Below are positions 22,780 to 34,272 of a stretch of 64,000 nucleotides of DNA, piece by piece. Source of the DNA: Macrothele yani (lineage: Eukaryota; Arthropoda; Arachnida; Araneae; Macrothelidae); contig CM077027.1 in the NCBI GenBank assembly GCA_039090855.1, positions 103,706,424 through 103,770,423 on the forward strand, given 5' to 3'. Position numbers and translations under genes: made by a program. The notes beneath the pieces are model-generated. The model was not told the DNA's origin. It saw only the letters and a program-made list of their open reading frames with translations, and searched no databases. Each line of letters starts with the position of its first letter. Within the stretch, counting starts at the first letter, position 1.

Positions 22780-25085
22780 AGTTAAATGTGCACTCTTCTT
22801 GCTTCCTTACTTGCCAATTTGTCAATTACATCTGATAATTCCAAACTTTCACACAATTCGTTCTCTATAGCCAACAGTCCTAGATCACTAAGCCTCTCTT
22901 GAGTCATTGATGTTCTTAAATATGTCTTTACAAGTTGACTTTCGAAAAACACCTTTCACCTGGTATTACACTAACTGGTGATGTCAGAAGAATTCTCAAA
23001 GCAATAAACAGATTAGGAAATGATGACATTAAGTTATTTTTTTGTTATATGTTAAGTGTTTTAATGGCCTGTCCCATCTGCAATTCCACTGTTCAAAACT
23101 CTATACATATCAGTTCGTAGAAGAGTTCAAACCCGTCAATATCCTTAAAAGTTTTGCTTCCTTTGTTAATTAGAAGAAAGACATCAAAATCAAAGCAAAA
23201 CTTTTTAATTTCCTCTACAGTCATTTCTCGAAATTCAGAAAGAAAATGAAATACATTATGACATTTCTGTAGATTTTCAAACCTTTACTGAATGGAATTT
23301 AAGGTGGTATCAACGTTAGATAAAATTGTATTCTGAACAATTCTTTTGGATTTGTGATAGATTCATCAGGACTCATAATCAGAAAGACAAACTTTAGTCC
23401 TAACTCCTTAACAACTGAAAATTTTGCCTCCACATTTACTTCTGCAGCCAAAGCTTCTGTATCCCTAATATATTTACTGAATGCCTTATCAGATCTGGCT
23501 GGACTTATCAGATCTGGCTGGAAATTTAACAAACTCACTCAAAACATTAAGAGATTCATTTATGTTGGATTTAGGGCACTGAAACATTTTACCCACAACA
23601 TCAATTTTTGACAGAAAACCGTTCCATATAATGATTGAGGAGATGAACTTAAAAGACACAATCCGATCTATCAAACATTGAGCTGTATGTTTTGTTTTCA
23701 TGTCTCTAGAATTGTCGTCTATTAGATCATTTAAACTTTTTCATGACTTCACACAATTGCAATCTCAGAGGTCGCACTGCTTTTATTCTATTCTCCCACC
23801 TTGTATAACTTACAGATTTCAGTGTAATACACGTATTACACTTTAGTATATCCCATCTGTAAAGGGATAAAAAATGTCTACAATTTTTAAATAACTGTAA
23901 AAAAATAAACTGTTTTAAATGTTACTGTACTTTGGCAGCATCATTTACAATTAAATTCAATGAATGGGATGCACAAGGTACAAAAAAGGTTCTAGGAATT
24001 ATACTCCTAATTTTCTTCCGCAAGCCGTTATTGCTCACCACGCATATTTTTGCCCCATTATCGTACCACTGTCCACGCATATCTTGGATATCAAGTTCAT
24101 AAACTGCTAAGAGTTCACTTAGAAGATAATTACACAATCCTTACCCTCGTAGTGTCTGAAACCTAAGAAATATTTCTCCAACTGCAACATCAGAAATTTT
24201 TTTTTTTTTGATTGAAGGTTTAACGACCATTGTGAGCAACTCAGTGGGCTATAAGCAGTCGCCTGACCCTAATTTAGGGCCACTGGTTCCAGGGAAGGGA
24301 GAGAGCCAGTGCCGTAGTATAAAAGTGACATCCATGCCTCACCGGGATCCGAACGGTCAGAAGCCATCGTTTAGATTACTGCACCACTGGGGCGGCACAT
24401 CAGAATTGCCAATATTTACAATTCTTACTGCAAAAGCTATCTGTTCAACGTGACTGGCATCTGGCGTGCAGTCGAGAATTACTGAAAAATATTTTGCTTT
24501 CTTTACAAATTCCTCGATTTTTTTATTTTATGCCACTTGCTAAAACAGATATCATTTTCATTTGGAAAAGCATGGCCTAAATAATGAGGCCTATGACTTT
24601 TAGCAGGTTGAGATTTTGTTATGTTATTGACATTCTGTGAGATAACGGGGTCAAATTTTGCTAACATTTCTACATATAATTTATCATTTTCACTACTGAA
24701 AGCTAAACACTACCCTGCTAGAAACTGGACAATTACAATGATTTTCAAAACAATGGCTCACCATCAGGTTTTTTCAGTCAAAGTATGGTTGTTGTTCTTT
24801 ATCAATTGTACAACTGTTGTGGAGGCACGATTTTAATTCATACCCCTTTTTGCAGTTTTGCAAGAAGTCTTCTTGGTTCTACAGTCACTTTATGCTGCGA
24901 TAAATGAGTAGCTAGATTTCACCAATCTGAAAACCCGTGACAATCTGTTAGTTTGTTTTGTTAAAAGCAAACAACTTGCAACGAAAGCAAAACACACTAT
25001 TGGATTTTGTAGAATAGATTAACCAAGCTCTTTGAACTTTTTCACTGTTAGGTAAAACTCGCGTTGCCAACGCTCATCTAGAGTA
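22780..25085 (-). pseudogene. TTF-finger hAT transposase of the 5.3-kb element
   Basis: Minus-strand pieces in the right order: ERWQREF and KVQ.AWLIYS-type residues near 25070-24990 with a CFRCKLF-like TTF finger; DIQDMRGQWYDNGAKICVVS near 24080, the DxRGQ.YDNGA.M block of this transposase type with the second catalytic aspartate; PCASHSLNLIVNDAA after it; and at the C-terminus PVSVIPGERCFSKVNL, then RLSDLGLLAIENELCESLEL near 22850. A SINE interrupts at 24196-24396. Several stops and frame changes make it inactive. Confidence 0.75.
24196..24396 (-). mobile_element. tRNA-derived SINE (copy 3) with 9-bp target duplication
   Basis: Minus orientation: it begins at 24396 with gccgccccagtggtgcagta, has a shortened head with a deletion around the B box (cggatcccggtgagg), the shared body and a poly-A tail (T run on the plus strand). 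acatcagaa flanks both sides (24187-24195 and 24397-24405). It splits the hAT transposase remnant. Confidence 0.85.
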
Positions 25086-25201
25086 AAAGTTCTGAAAATG
25101 ATGGTTCTACAAATGTACCACCGAAAAACTGTTCTGGCTGCCCTTAGAATTTGGCTGCCTGCGTGCACTGCACACCTGCCAGAACCAGCCCTGACTGCAA
25201 T

Positions 25202-25228
25202 GAATTACCTAAATGATCTCTGAGACAT
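25202..25228 (-). pseudogene. N-terminal tip of Tc1-like transposase remnant A
   Basis: The ATG at 25226-25228 reads MSQRSFR then a stop, and after removing the hAT element plus one copy of its 8-bp duplication it runs on into SYEIRSILVSS and the helix-turn-helix of the piece at 19205-19891. This is the start usual for Tc1 transposases. It is the evidence that the hAT element landed in an existing Tc1 copy. Confidence 0.6.
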
Positions 25229-25311
25229 AATGGTGCCTAATTAATGTACCTTATAGTATGTAAAATTCACAGTTTAAATCAAATATAACATTTACAACTA
25301 TGCAAAATGTA

Positions 25312-26075
25312 CACTGAAGTGCCAAAAAACAAATAAACTAGGATACCTCTCTAATACAGCATTGGTCCTCCTTGCGATCAGATAATGGCAGCAGTGCTAC
25401 AAGACATGGACGCCACGAGCTCTCTGTAGATAGTTGCAGGTGGAGTATGCCTGGCATTGATAGAATGTTGTACATCATCCCAAATCTGTTTCATGGTGTT
25501 TAAATCTAGTGGATTAAGGACCAAGTCAGGATGTCAAACTCCATGGAATGTTTCTCAAGCCAGGATCCGGCAACTGTGGACGTGTGCAGTGGTGCATTCT
25601 TATGTTGAAAGAGGTCACATGACATGAATGGGTACAAATGATCCCAAGGATGGTTACGTAGCCTCCACCAGTCAGCAGGCATATGAGGGGTGAAAACACT
25701 CCGCACCATAACAGCATCCACCGCCTACCTGTACTGTCCCATGTAAGAATGCAGTGATCCATCGCCTCATGAGTTTGTAGTCACACCTGGAATAGGCTAT
25801 CTGCCCAAAACAGTTGGTACCACAATTTGTTGGACCATGCAACACGTTTCCTGTCATTTTGTGTCCAATGGCAGTGTTCTCGCACCCAGACGAGATATAC
25901 AGCCTTGTGTAGTCGGGTCAGCAATGGCACCGGGAAACATTGCACTGCCCAATCACCGATTCTACAACTCGCTCCAGTAGTGTATTGAATTGTGATCTGT
26001 GACAATGTTGGATAGATATCATGATGCGTGCCAGCTGCCTCTGTCCACAATTGTCAAGGGTTTTTGCTACGGCCG
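25312..26075 (-). pseudogene. Tc1-like element remnant with one terminus
   Basis: A terminus cactgaagtgccaaaaaac, preceded by TA, starts at 25312 and is related to that of the element at 17280. Minus-strand reading from about 26050 shows REHCHWTQNDRKRVAWSNKL then WYQLFWADSLFQV (first aspartate block, SDES mutated to SNKL), then MDHCILTWDSTGRRW, LRNIPWSLTS and LDLNTMKQIWDDVQ (remnant of the SPDLNPIEHLWD block, glutamate lost). The other terminus was not found near 26100. It is dead. Confidence 0.7.
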
Positions 26076-26746
26076 TATTGAACACGAACCCATCTCATAT
26101 AAATGGTCAGAAGCCAGTGGTTAGATCAGTGTGCCGATTCGTATTACTTTAATTTCTATTATTTGCTCTCTTAAAAGAACTACTTGATATGCAGATAATT
26201 CCCCTACATTTTGTGTGAATTTTTGTTTGTATTAGAATGCTAATAAGTAGAATTCTGTACAGAATAAGATTCATTTTGTAGAAATGAAATGTTGAATAAC
26301 AAATAACACATTTACTTCTAGTCTCCATACCCATTAATGGAATTACTTGATGTGCTGATAAACGGAAGACTAGCCAAATGTAATTTTAATGTTTCAAAGC
26401 TATTTGAGTGGGGGTTACCTGTCTGCAACACAAGTATTTGTTTATGCATGCTCTCCCCTTGATTTGGACTCCAGGTTTTGGCAAAGAAAAAGATCTACAA
26501 AATCCAAGTATGATTCTTTTTAGGTACTTCACATCACAATTTTGTGTGTAAAACCAGAACTACAAACCATGGCCATTAGGTAAATGCAGAATATGGGACA
26601 GGAAAAACCTTATTCTACATATCCACACTTGAATTTAAGCTGAGGATTCTACTCTGGAGCCATGAGCTCTGTCAAAGAGGTAGAACAAACAACGACCCAA
26701 CAAGTTAGGGTCTTAAATCCTAACCACATGAAAATGAGGAGTCATA
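26076..26746. other. AT-rich stretch, nothing recognised
   Basis: No recognisable gene, RNA or repeat terminus. Confidence 0.35.
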
Positions 26747-26838
26747 TGGCAAAGGGTTATGAAATATTTGTACACTTTCACTAGCCTGCTTGAAGTGTAG
26801 TCTAGTGAAAGTGTACAAATGTTTCATAATCTTTGCCA
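26747..26838. repeat. Snap-back hairpin, about 37-bp arms
   Basis: tggcaaagggttatgaaata ... acactttcactag on the left pairs with ctagtgaaagtgt ... catttcataa-like right arm ending tttgcca at 26838, with a loop of about 17 bases. The tail aatgtactttcactagacta just outside repeats part of the arm once more. Confidence 0.8.
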
Positions 26839-27538
26839 AAAATGTACTTTCACTAGACTACTCGAAGTGAAATCAGTAACACACCCTTTACACTTCATTA
26901 TGTAAATACATATATACAAAAAAAAAAAAAAAACACTAACTGTCCCTATTAGAGGGACATAACCTTTTCCTTCACATTTGAAGCGAGCAGTAAAATTGTT
27001 TTACTTCACACTACGGTAAGCTATACAAAATACCATTTCTGGTAGATTCAATTTTGAGAAAAACATTTTAGTGTCTGTGAAGTAAATTTCCTAATTTGAA
27101 CGATATTACCACACAGGGAATTAACGTGATCACATTCAAAATATGAAAGGTTTAGCAGTCAGAACACGTGACTGAAATGACCATGTTTTTTAACACGTAT
27201 TGACGAAATTCGCACCGCCGGTTTTAAAAGACAATTGGCTGACACAATTACAAAACACGGCAATTACTGCACGAAGTTCCTTTACCTATTTGGGATTGAC
27301 CATTCACGTAGACCACAATCTGAAGAATAAAATTCATACGTGAAAATGATTAAAATTTGCCTCCTCCAGCAAATTTATATTTACAGATACGTATCAGCTG
27401 TCTTACAAGACTATATACTAGGTAAACACGGAAGTTTATCAGAATGACTATCACCTGATTGATCACAGTGAGGAGTGCAATAATTATGTGTAATCTAAAG
27501 AGTAGTAAAAGTGACTTGTACAAATAGAATTTACTTAC

Positions 27539-27547
27539 CAAAATCAT
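27539..27547 (-). other. Candidate minus-strand exon end: ATG followed by a canonical 5' splice site
   Basis: On the minus strand ATG ATT TTG at 27547-27539 is followed directly by GTAAGT. Upstream (27548-27700 on the plus strand) would be 5' untranslated sequence shared with the plus-strand exon candidate. Together they would form a divergent pair with overlapping first exons. This is splice-site pattern reading only. Confidence 0.25.
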
Positions 27548-27553
27548 GTTTTG

Positions 27554-27729
27554 ATGCACACCAAACGCTTTGATGAGCGAACTAAGACGAACTTCCCATC
27601 TCCATTGAAAGACCAAAACACTTGTAACAAGTCAGCGCATGACGTCACTAAGCCAGATACCAGTACCAGAAGTTCTGCGAGTGTAGAGCCCCCTTGCGAG
27701 GATAAATATTTAGCGGAAGATGGTATCTG
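27554..27729 (+). CDS. Candidate host-gene first coding exon ending in a canonical 5' splice site
   Basis: ATG at 27554 opens 58 codons plus two bases, ending ...PPCEDKYLAEDGI before ctg/gtaagt at 27730. The peptide is hydrophilic, rich in Lys, Thr and Ser, with an acidic end (CEDKYLAEDGIW). Codon use is less AT-biased than the surroundings. A TGACGTCA palindrome (cAMP-response-element form) lies at about 27643-27650 inside it. No acceptor site precedes it, so if real it is a first exon. I recognise no domain; the AEDGIW ending is a weak hint of a Tudor-like start only. A minus-strand exon-like segment overlaps it, so one or both may be false. Confidence 0.35.
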
Positions 27730-27734
27730 GTAAG

Positions 27735-30700
27735 TGTATGCGCGTTCCTTTTGGTGTAGGTACTTGGTTTTTTTCGAAAATTAAAAAAAATGGCTTATTG
27801 TAGGCTTCGGATTTCTTAAGGGTTGAAGAGAAAATTTACTGAGGGTAAGAGTTTCCATGCTGTTATAGAAATATATGTGTAGCGTCCCTTCCGCTTTACT
27901 GTCCAGATCTCCAAAATGGCTTGTGGGTCGTTACGACCAACTACGATGGCGAACCTTTCCGTGCACGACTAGGGCGCCACTCTGTATTTTTTAAAATATT
28001 TTTATGGAAAATGGCAATTACTTTTGTGTGTGTATAAATTTGGAGAAATGTCAGCTGCTTATAAAAAAATAGAGATCAACTACTGATTTCATTCGATTCA
28101 GGTGTTTTACTTGCTTTGCGTGTTAATGCGGTTATAAATGCAATGAAAATCAATGGAGATAGAATTCTGTGTTCTTTTCGAACAGCGGTGGTTAAGCCTA
28201 AAGTGTTACTTCCAATTACGCAGGTGTAACAACAAATCGTGTAAACGCTGTGTTTCTAAATATTGGATGCTTCTAAGTTCGAAGTGCCCGATTTCATAGA
28301 AATTAAATTTTGCATTACTATTCCTGTTTATAAACCGGCGTTATTTTAAGTGGATTTTCATTTGCACTCGACGACATTATCGGAAGGTAGATGTACATGT
28401 AAACATTTCATATCGATTCTATTTTTATTGTTTCGGCGGCAAAACCAGTTTTTAAATTTCGCTTTGGTTAAATGCCAGTAAGGTTAAAGCTCATCCCAAA
28501 CAGTATCATTTTTTGTCAAAAAAAATTCACATATTGCCATATGTCGTTAATTTTATTTACTATTTAATATAAACATTAAGTAGTGCACGTGTTTCCATCG
28601 TGCCCCAACGTTTAGTAGAACAGTACATTTTTAGGATCACATTTTATGCCTGCAACATTAGTTAACCTGGTATGAAGAATGAATGAAACCTTAAGTTCTG
28701 TGAAACAGATTATGATGCTTCGCATTATTAACTAATGTTTCGGATTTTCAGATTATATTCTTTTCTCGTAACAAGTGCAATGATGTGGATTAGTGGTTCA
28801 CAGTGATTTACTTTTGAGTACATGCTTGCAGAATAGAATCCATTTTGCATTTCAGAATGTGGTAATTTTTACAAGTAATATTAGTATACATGTATTAGTA
28901 TTCTGATTTCTGTAGTTTGTTATGGAACTGGAAAAATGTTGAAGTGTCTTTTAATACACAAAATTGTCATAATTTCTTTCATGAATATTTGTGTATAATA
29001 CAATATTGTACTGAACAATAAGGCATGTATGAAGAACCATGAAATTGTGTGGTGATTTCAGAATAAGTACACAGTAATATATCTTTAACCTAATTAAAGC
29101 AGTACTGTATCTTAATGTGTCATTCTGTGTAACCATCGAAAGAAAACGGAAATATTTAACTCTTAGTCTCCGATTTTGAAAAAAATTGGTTAAGTTGTAC
29201 GATAAATTTATATTCCTAGTTTGCTCATTTAAAGGGCCAGTATTTCCATAAAAAGGCTTATTTTTTGCACAAAAGATGAGGTAACGTCAAATGTAGAATG
29301 GTAATTTTGATGTTTGATAACTCTGGAAATAGGCTTTCATAGATACGCAACAAGCGGGTTTTGCTGTAAAGTATTTTTCAACCTTAAATTTGTAAAGAAC
29401 TTTTAGAGTTTTTTTAACTATTTTCTCAAATACTGCTTAGTGCAGTACTGAATTCCAAAATGAGTTAAAACTACAAATTTTCTTGCATCTGAGTGTTACA
29501 TTCCCATCCCTAAAATTCGCATGAAACTAATGCAGCATAATCGTACTTCATTGCTATTTTCATGTAATTGCCCCTTTTATTTTATATTAATGTAATTTTC
29601 TAGTTACCTTATAAAACTAAAACTCTTAATTTTTCTTCGGACTAAGTGTAACCTACTAAATCTGTAAACTTACAATTTTAGGTTTTTGTCCTTTTAATAA
29701 AGTTCAAGACTTTCACTAGAACAGTTTACAGGCTAGAGTTCATCCACCTGTTGTTTCTGTGAAGAATTAAACATTTGATTTGATTTGCTTGAAAATTCAA
29801 CTAAAGTTAAGAGATAACACACAAATACAAAAGTTTACATGTTGTCAAAAGTACTGGAAGGAGATTATAAAACATTTAAAATATTTTTTGTGTAATGATC
29901 CACCAAATCATTACATCAGTGTGCCATGGTTTAGGCCTTTAAGAAGTAAATAATTGATTAAAATAAGTTTTTTAAGTATGAATCAAAGATTGAAAATATG
30001 ACTGATTACTTTCATATAGGAAGTGGATGGCATCCTATCAGTAAGTGGCAACTGCGCGGCATTGAAATTGACCAACAAAAATCACAATGAAAATGGAAGA
30101 ATTTCTTTCCAAAAAATCAGTATGGTTATTCAAAATTATCAGAATCAACATTAAACAGAGGTAAATGGAGAAATATTGTGAAAACAATTGCTGCAACTAG
30201 CATGTAAACTCACTGGAACGGTTTCCAAAAATTCATTGGAATTAAATAAAACAAAAATTTAACGAAGCAGTTCTTGAAGGTTACAATAATGGTGTGGCAG
30301 TAAGAAACAAGAATTTAAAAGTCCACAGAAGTCTAATCCAGAAAGCAAAGGGTTCCAAACTGTGCACTAGCATGTTGCATAGTCCTATGTGTTTTGTCAA
30401 GTTCCCTGATAGCCATTCACATGGAAAATAAGCTGCTTGTTGTATCTTAGGCAGTCTTCTGTGCTTCATTGTATGTCTGAACCCTGGATCTTATCAAGCA
30501 TGCAATTTGATTCTACCACATCACAAGTGCCAAATGTGGTGATCTGTTGTGTGGGAAATTTCGTAGATCTCAATTGTTACACTGTTGGTATTGGTGTGAT
30601 GTGTTGTTTTGTGTCGGTGTTTTAAGATATTTTCATCTATGACCAAGATTTTTTGTGGTAAGGGTCATTCCATGTCAAATCAACACAATAATTTCCCTCG

Positions 30701-31058
30701 CCATGTCACATTTATGGGAAATTTGGTGAACTAATTATACCTACTAAGAAATTAAAGCACACAAAATTTTAACCTCCTGAGCATATTAGTTTTTGAGATA
30801 CATTAATTTAAAACTGGCCAAATTGCCTCCCATAGCAACATTTAAATTACCATAACTCCTGTTCTAATTGATGTACGGAAAAAATCCTGGTGTTGTTTTA
30901 AAGCTCTTTAAATAAGCTTTAAAATGATACCAAACACATGAGGTTGTTGAAAGAAATAATTTTGAAGGTCATGGTATTTGACCTTTGACCTTGAATAACA
31001 AAATCGAGTTTCGTATTTGTAACTATATTTTTTTCCTGAATACTACAACCTCATAACT
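27735..31058. other. Low-repeat AT-rich region, possible intron
   Basis: I see no transposon termini, no recognisable coding block and few tandem repeats over about 3.3 kb, which contrasts with the rest of the window and would fit an intron of the candidate gene at 27.5 kb. A tract beginning tcattccatgtcaaatcaac near 30665 looks like the edge of a dispersed repeat but I cannot bound it. Confidence 0.35.
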
Positions 31059-31064
31059 ACATGT

Positions 31065-32534
31065 CATAGCTGCCAATCCTTCCGACTTACCCGGAAAGTA
31101 TCCGATTTTGGGGCGTCTTTCCGATATTCCGATCGGAAAGTGATTTCTTCCGATTTTTCATTCGCATGCCAGAAATCCGTATTTCTTGCCTGGCAAGTTT
31201 TACAATTTACCCGTAAAATTTACTGAAATTCTACTTGTTTTGCGGAGCGACTTTTTTATACAGATCTTTTTTTAACCTTACCTGTTCAAGCATTTATTAT
31301 TTTGAAACAATTGTTTTTTAAAAACCTTTCTTTTAGGACCACCAACTTCTTGTACTAGCATCTTTTGTTTTCTGTCAATTAAGTGAATTTGCAGCAAGTT
31401 TTTCATCACTTAGAATGTGCCCTGTTGAGCCTAGCACTGTCAAGTGCCAAAGCGTGTGTGTGAAGTGCTCTTGGCTGCAGATGGCGAAGAAAAACTTTTC
31501 TAAGTGAAATTTTCTCTGATTTTTAATATAAGTAAGTGAAATTTTTGCAGTGATCGAGATGCTACAACATAAATTTCGGTTTGAATTTTTGCTAGAATCC
31601 AATGAAAACTGTAGAAGTTACGCATACATTTTTTGTAAGTTTTTTAGCTTCTATTCAGCCTGTCCATTAACTAAGAGAGGGCTTTTTTTATATATATAAA
31701 TTTCTACCATTTTCTTTTTTATTTAAAGCTTTTCTTACGCATTCCAAGCCACTGTTTGAAGAATTATTTATTTACTGTTTCAGAGAATAGTGGAGTGCAT
31801 TTTAACAGGATTTTTATATATAGTGTTTGTCATGGAGACACTTCCCATGATGTCATTAACGTGGAACTCAATCAGTGATGAAAGGCGGTATCTGTCAAAA
31901 CAAATGTAATGTGGTAGTATCAAGCTTTCTTTTTGCAGACTACAGGAAAAGTACGAAACTGCCGATTGTAATGCCGCCTTACAGCTCAGAAAGAAAGAAA
32001 AGGACGCATTTTTGTGAAATCTCAGTATTTTGTAAAGTCTGCCAAATAATTACCGTATTTTCCTGCGTACAGTCCGCACAAAACTATTTTTGCCCCCCCC
32101 CCCCCAAAAAGAAAAAAGTTATCAGATAGTCAGCACTTAAAGTATCTCAGATAAAATCAGATGGGCAATGAGATAAGTTCCATAAATTGTTACAATGCCG
32201 TTAAAATAAAGATATCGCTTACAAAAGCCGTTGGTTGTTATGACACCATAAAAACAACTAACCTGTATCTGCCCATACATCAAATTTATTTTTCAAATGC
32301 TGAATATTTAAGGTGTGGTGGGCAAAAAAAAAATTGCGGTGTGTGGAAATTTGCGTGCAATAATAGTTAAAATATTTATAAAAAATTAACAAGCATCACC
32401 AATATATCGATTGAAATTGATACAGAATAATCATTTAAAAATCGCTTATATTTTGTGAATTTAATCGAACATATCAGCCAAATGCTCGCAAAATTTTTTT
32501 TACTGATTTGAAATCTTGAAAGTTAGCAGGTATG
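31065..32534. mobile_element. Second small inverted-repeat element with 6-bp target duplication
   Basis: Left terminus catagctgccaatccttcc; right terminus reverse-complemented catacctgctaactttcaag. acatgt lies at 31059-31064 and again at 32535-32540. Termini match the element at 21620-22577 in the core catRcctgcYaa. About 1.47 kb, no recognisable transposase. It contains a C run near 32093-32104 and fragments such as ccgtattttcctgcgtac. Same family, larger interior. Confidence 0.7.
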
Positions 32535-32540
32535 ACATGT

Positions 32541-34262
32541 ATACCAATTTTCAAAATGGGAACTTAATGGGATCATATGAAAGACAAAATTTAAATTCAT
32601 GAAATGCAATATTTACATATTGACATGTACCAGTGTTCGTTCGTATGCATCCTGGATTTCCTGGGAAACTCCTGGAAAAAATGCAATTTTTAATGACTCT
32701 TGGAAAACTGGAATTATTGTATTTTTTTTTTATACTGAACTAGTTTGGTTAAAAGATTTGGCAGCCAGTGTTGCATCAGAAATGTTAGCTCTTCTCCAGC
32801 TGTTAACTGGAGTTAGGGGGGGAGGAAGGAGGTTGCAGAAACTTCCTTCCCTAAATGGGTGTGCAGAAAGCAGTCGTATATGCGACCGTCGCATTTGGGA
32901 CAGGGGTCGAAATGGTAGTAAATGCGACCGGCTTAACGCAGAGGGATAAGGAAAGAGAGAAGGGAGATCAGTTGGAAGAAGGAGTGGACTGCTGACGATG
33001 CGGTGCGATGAAACAGATAGTACTTGTGACCATAATGTGAACTATGGAAATGCGTTTTCTCTACACCGTGAAAGAAGATGCTTTGTACATTTTATTCTGG
33101 AGATCAGAATAGCTTATACGTACTTCAGTTTGAATGTGACAGAACCTCAGTGTTTTGAACGCGTGTCTGGGGATTTACGGTTTCTCCCACTTGAATTTCA
33201 GATCTCCAGAAAATATTAAATAATAATATGGCTTTGATTCATTTGTCATTTTTAAAGAATAGCTCTGACTTTATTTTTATTACAACCACATAATAACACT
33301 TTGTTAGAAAATGTAGAAAATATCATTCCCCAGAAAATATTCCTACCTTCATGTATTGCTCTTTTAATTCCTCATAGATTAGTTTACATGTATCCAGAAT
33401 TATTCTTAAAAAATCTGCAGAAATAGCTGTTATAAATTTCAGATCTTCATACGAGCGCTCAATATCCAACTAACGATCCATAAACAGCCCTGGAAGCAGA
33501 TTTTTTGCGGCTTACTGTTTGCAAAAAATTTCCAAGTACCCCAAACCTAAAATTAGCGCTATGCTGACATTACCATTTCCTGTTTAATAGTCTTTTTTTT
33601 TTTCAATCAAAAGTCTGATAATTATTGTAATTATTGTTTTGTTTGTATTTACAAAATAAGGTTTTACTCATGTTTCTAGATTGCAGCTGAAGGTACCCCT
33701 AGTAAAACTTGATCTGTAAATAAAAAATAAAACACTTCCTTTTCCCAAGCAATAGCCGTAGTACTTTCTCTGCGACAAACTGCCAGATATTTTATTCCAT
33801 TCGTGTGCGAATTTTATTGTGATAACTGCATTCAGAATTAATTGTAAGTTTCTTCGCTTTTAATAAGAAAGGAAATCCGAATGTTCCCACATTTCATTTT
33901 TTTTTCAAGACTATGAAAAACTAAGTAATTACGAAAACATCAAAACAGTGATGACAAAATTTTAAATTTCTGTTAGTGCAAGAGTTTCAATGGTGATTCA
34001 TATATAAAGTGAGAGAAATTAAAGAGTGCAAAAATTGTTTATTCAATTAATTCCTACAAACGTAGTCTGCTCGCCGCTGAACCCACCTACCATCTGACCT
34101 TTCAACCCGGTCGCATTGACCTTTGGAAGACCCCAGGTGGTCCACACCTAACCTCCCACCCTGCCTCCCACCTTTCTTCCCCACTCCTCTTTGCCCCCTT
34201 CCGGTCGCTTATGCTAGCATTTCAACTCTGGTCACAGATGTGACGACACCGGTGTGCAGGGG
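32541..34262. other. Unrecognised stretch with a hAT-like terminus near 32630
   Basis: cagtgttcgttcgtatgcat followed by repeated cctggaaa blocks near 32631-32690 resembles the terminus of an element type whose other end (reverse-complemented cagggttcatacac with cctggaat blocks) is at 40734-40812. Flanking 8-mers do not match (acatgtac and atgcatgt), so they need not be one element. The rest, including open frames at 32599-32949 and 32998-33219, shows no family resemblance. Confidence 0.35.
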
Positions 34263-34272
34263 CCAGCCAGCA

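Larger units (their letters stand above)
19900..25193 (-). mobile_element. hAT element (5.3 kb) with exact 8-bp target duplication, holding nested insertions
   Basis: The left terminus is cagggccggttctgg at 19900; the right terminus, reverse-complemented, is cagggctggttctgg ending at 25193. The 8 bases actgcaat flank both ends (19892-19899 and 25194-25201). Inside are a Tc1-like element (20027-22592, itself invaded twice), a SINE (24196-24396) and a decayed TTF-type hAT transposase on the minus strand. Its own length without the insertions would be about 2.5 kb, a normal hAT size. Confidence 0.9.

Noticed and set aside
23299..23701. Independent genes in open minus frames
   Set aside because: They lie between recognisable blocks of the decayed hAT transposase and are best read as parts of it.
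30015..30045. Possible micro-exon between catatag and gtaagtgg
   Set aside because: Both splice-like motifs are present but 21 bases of AT-rich DNA between them is easily chance and there is no frame continuity to test.
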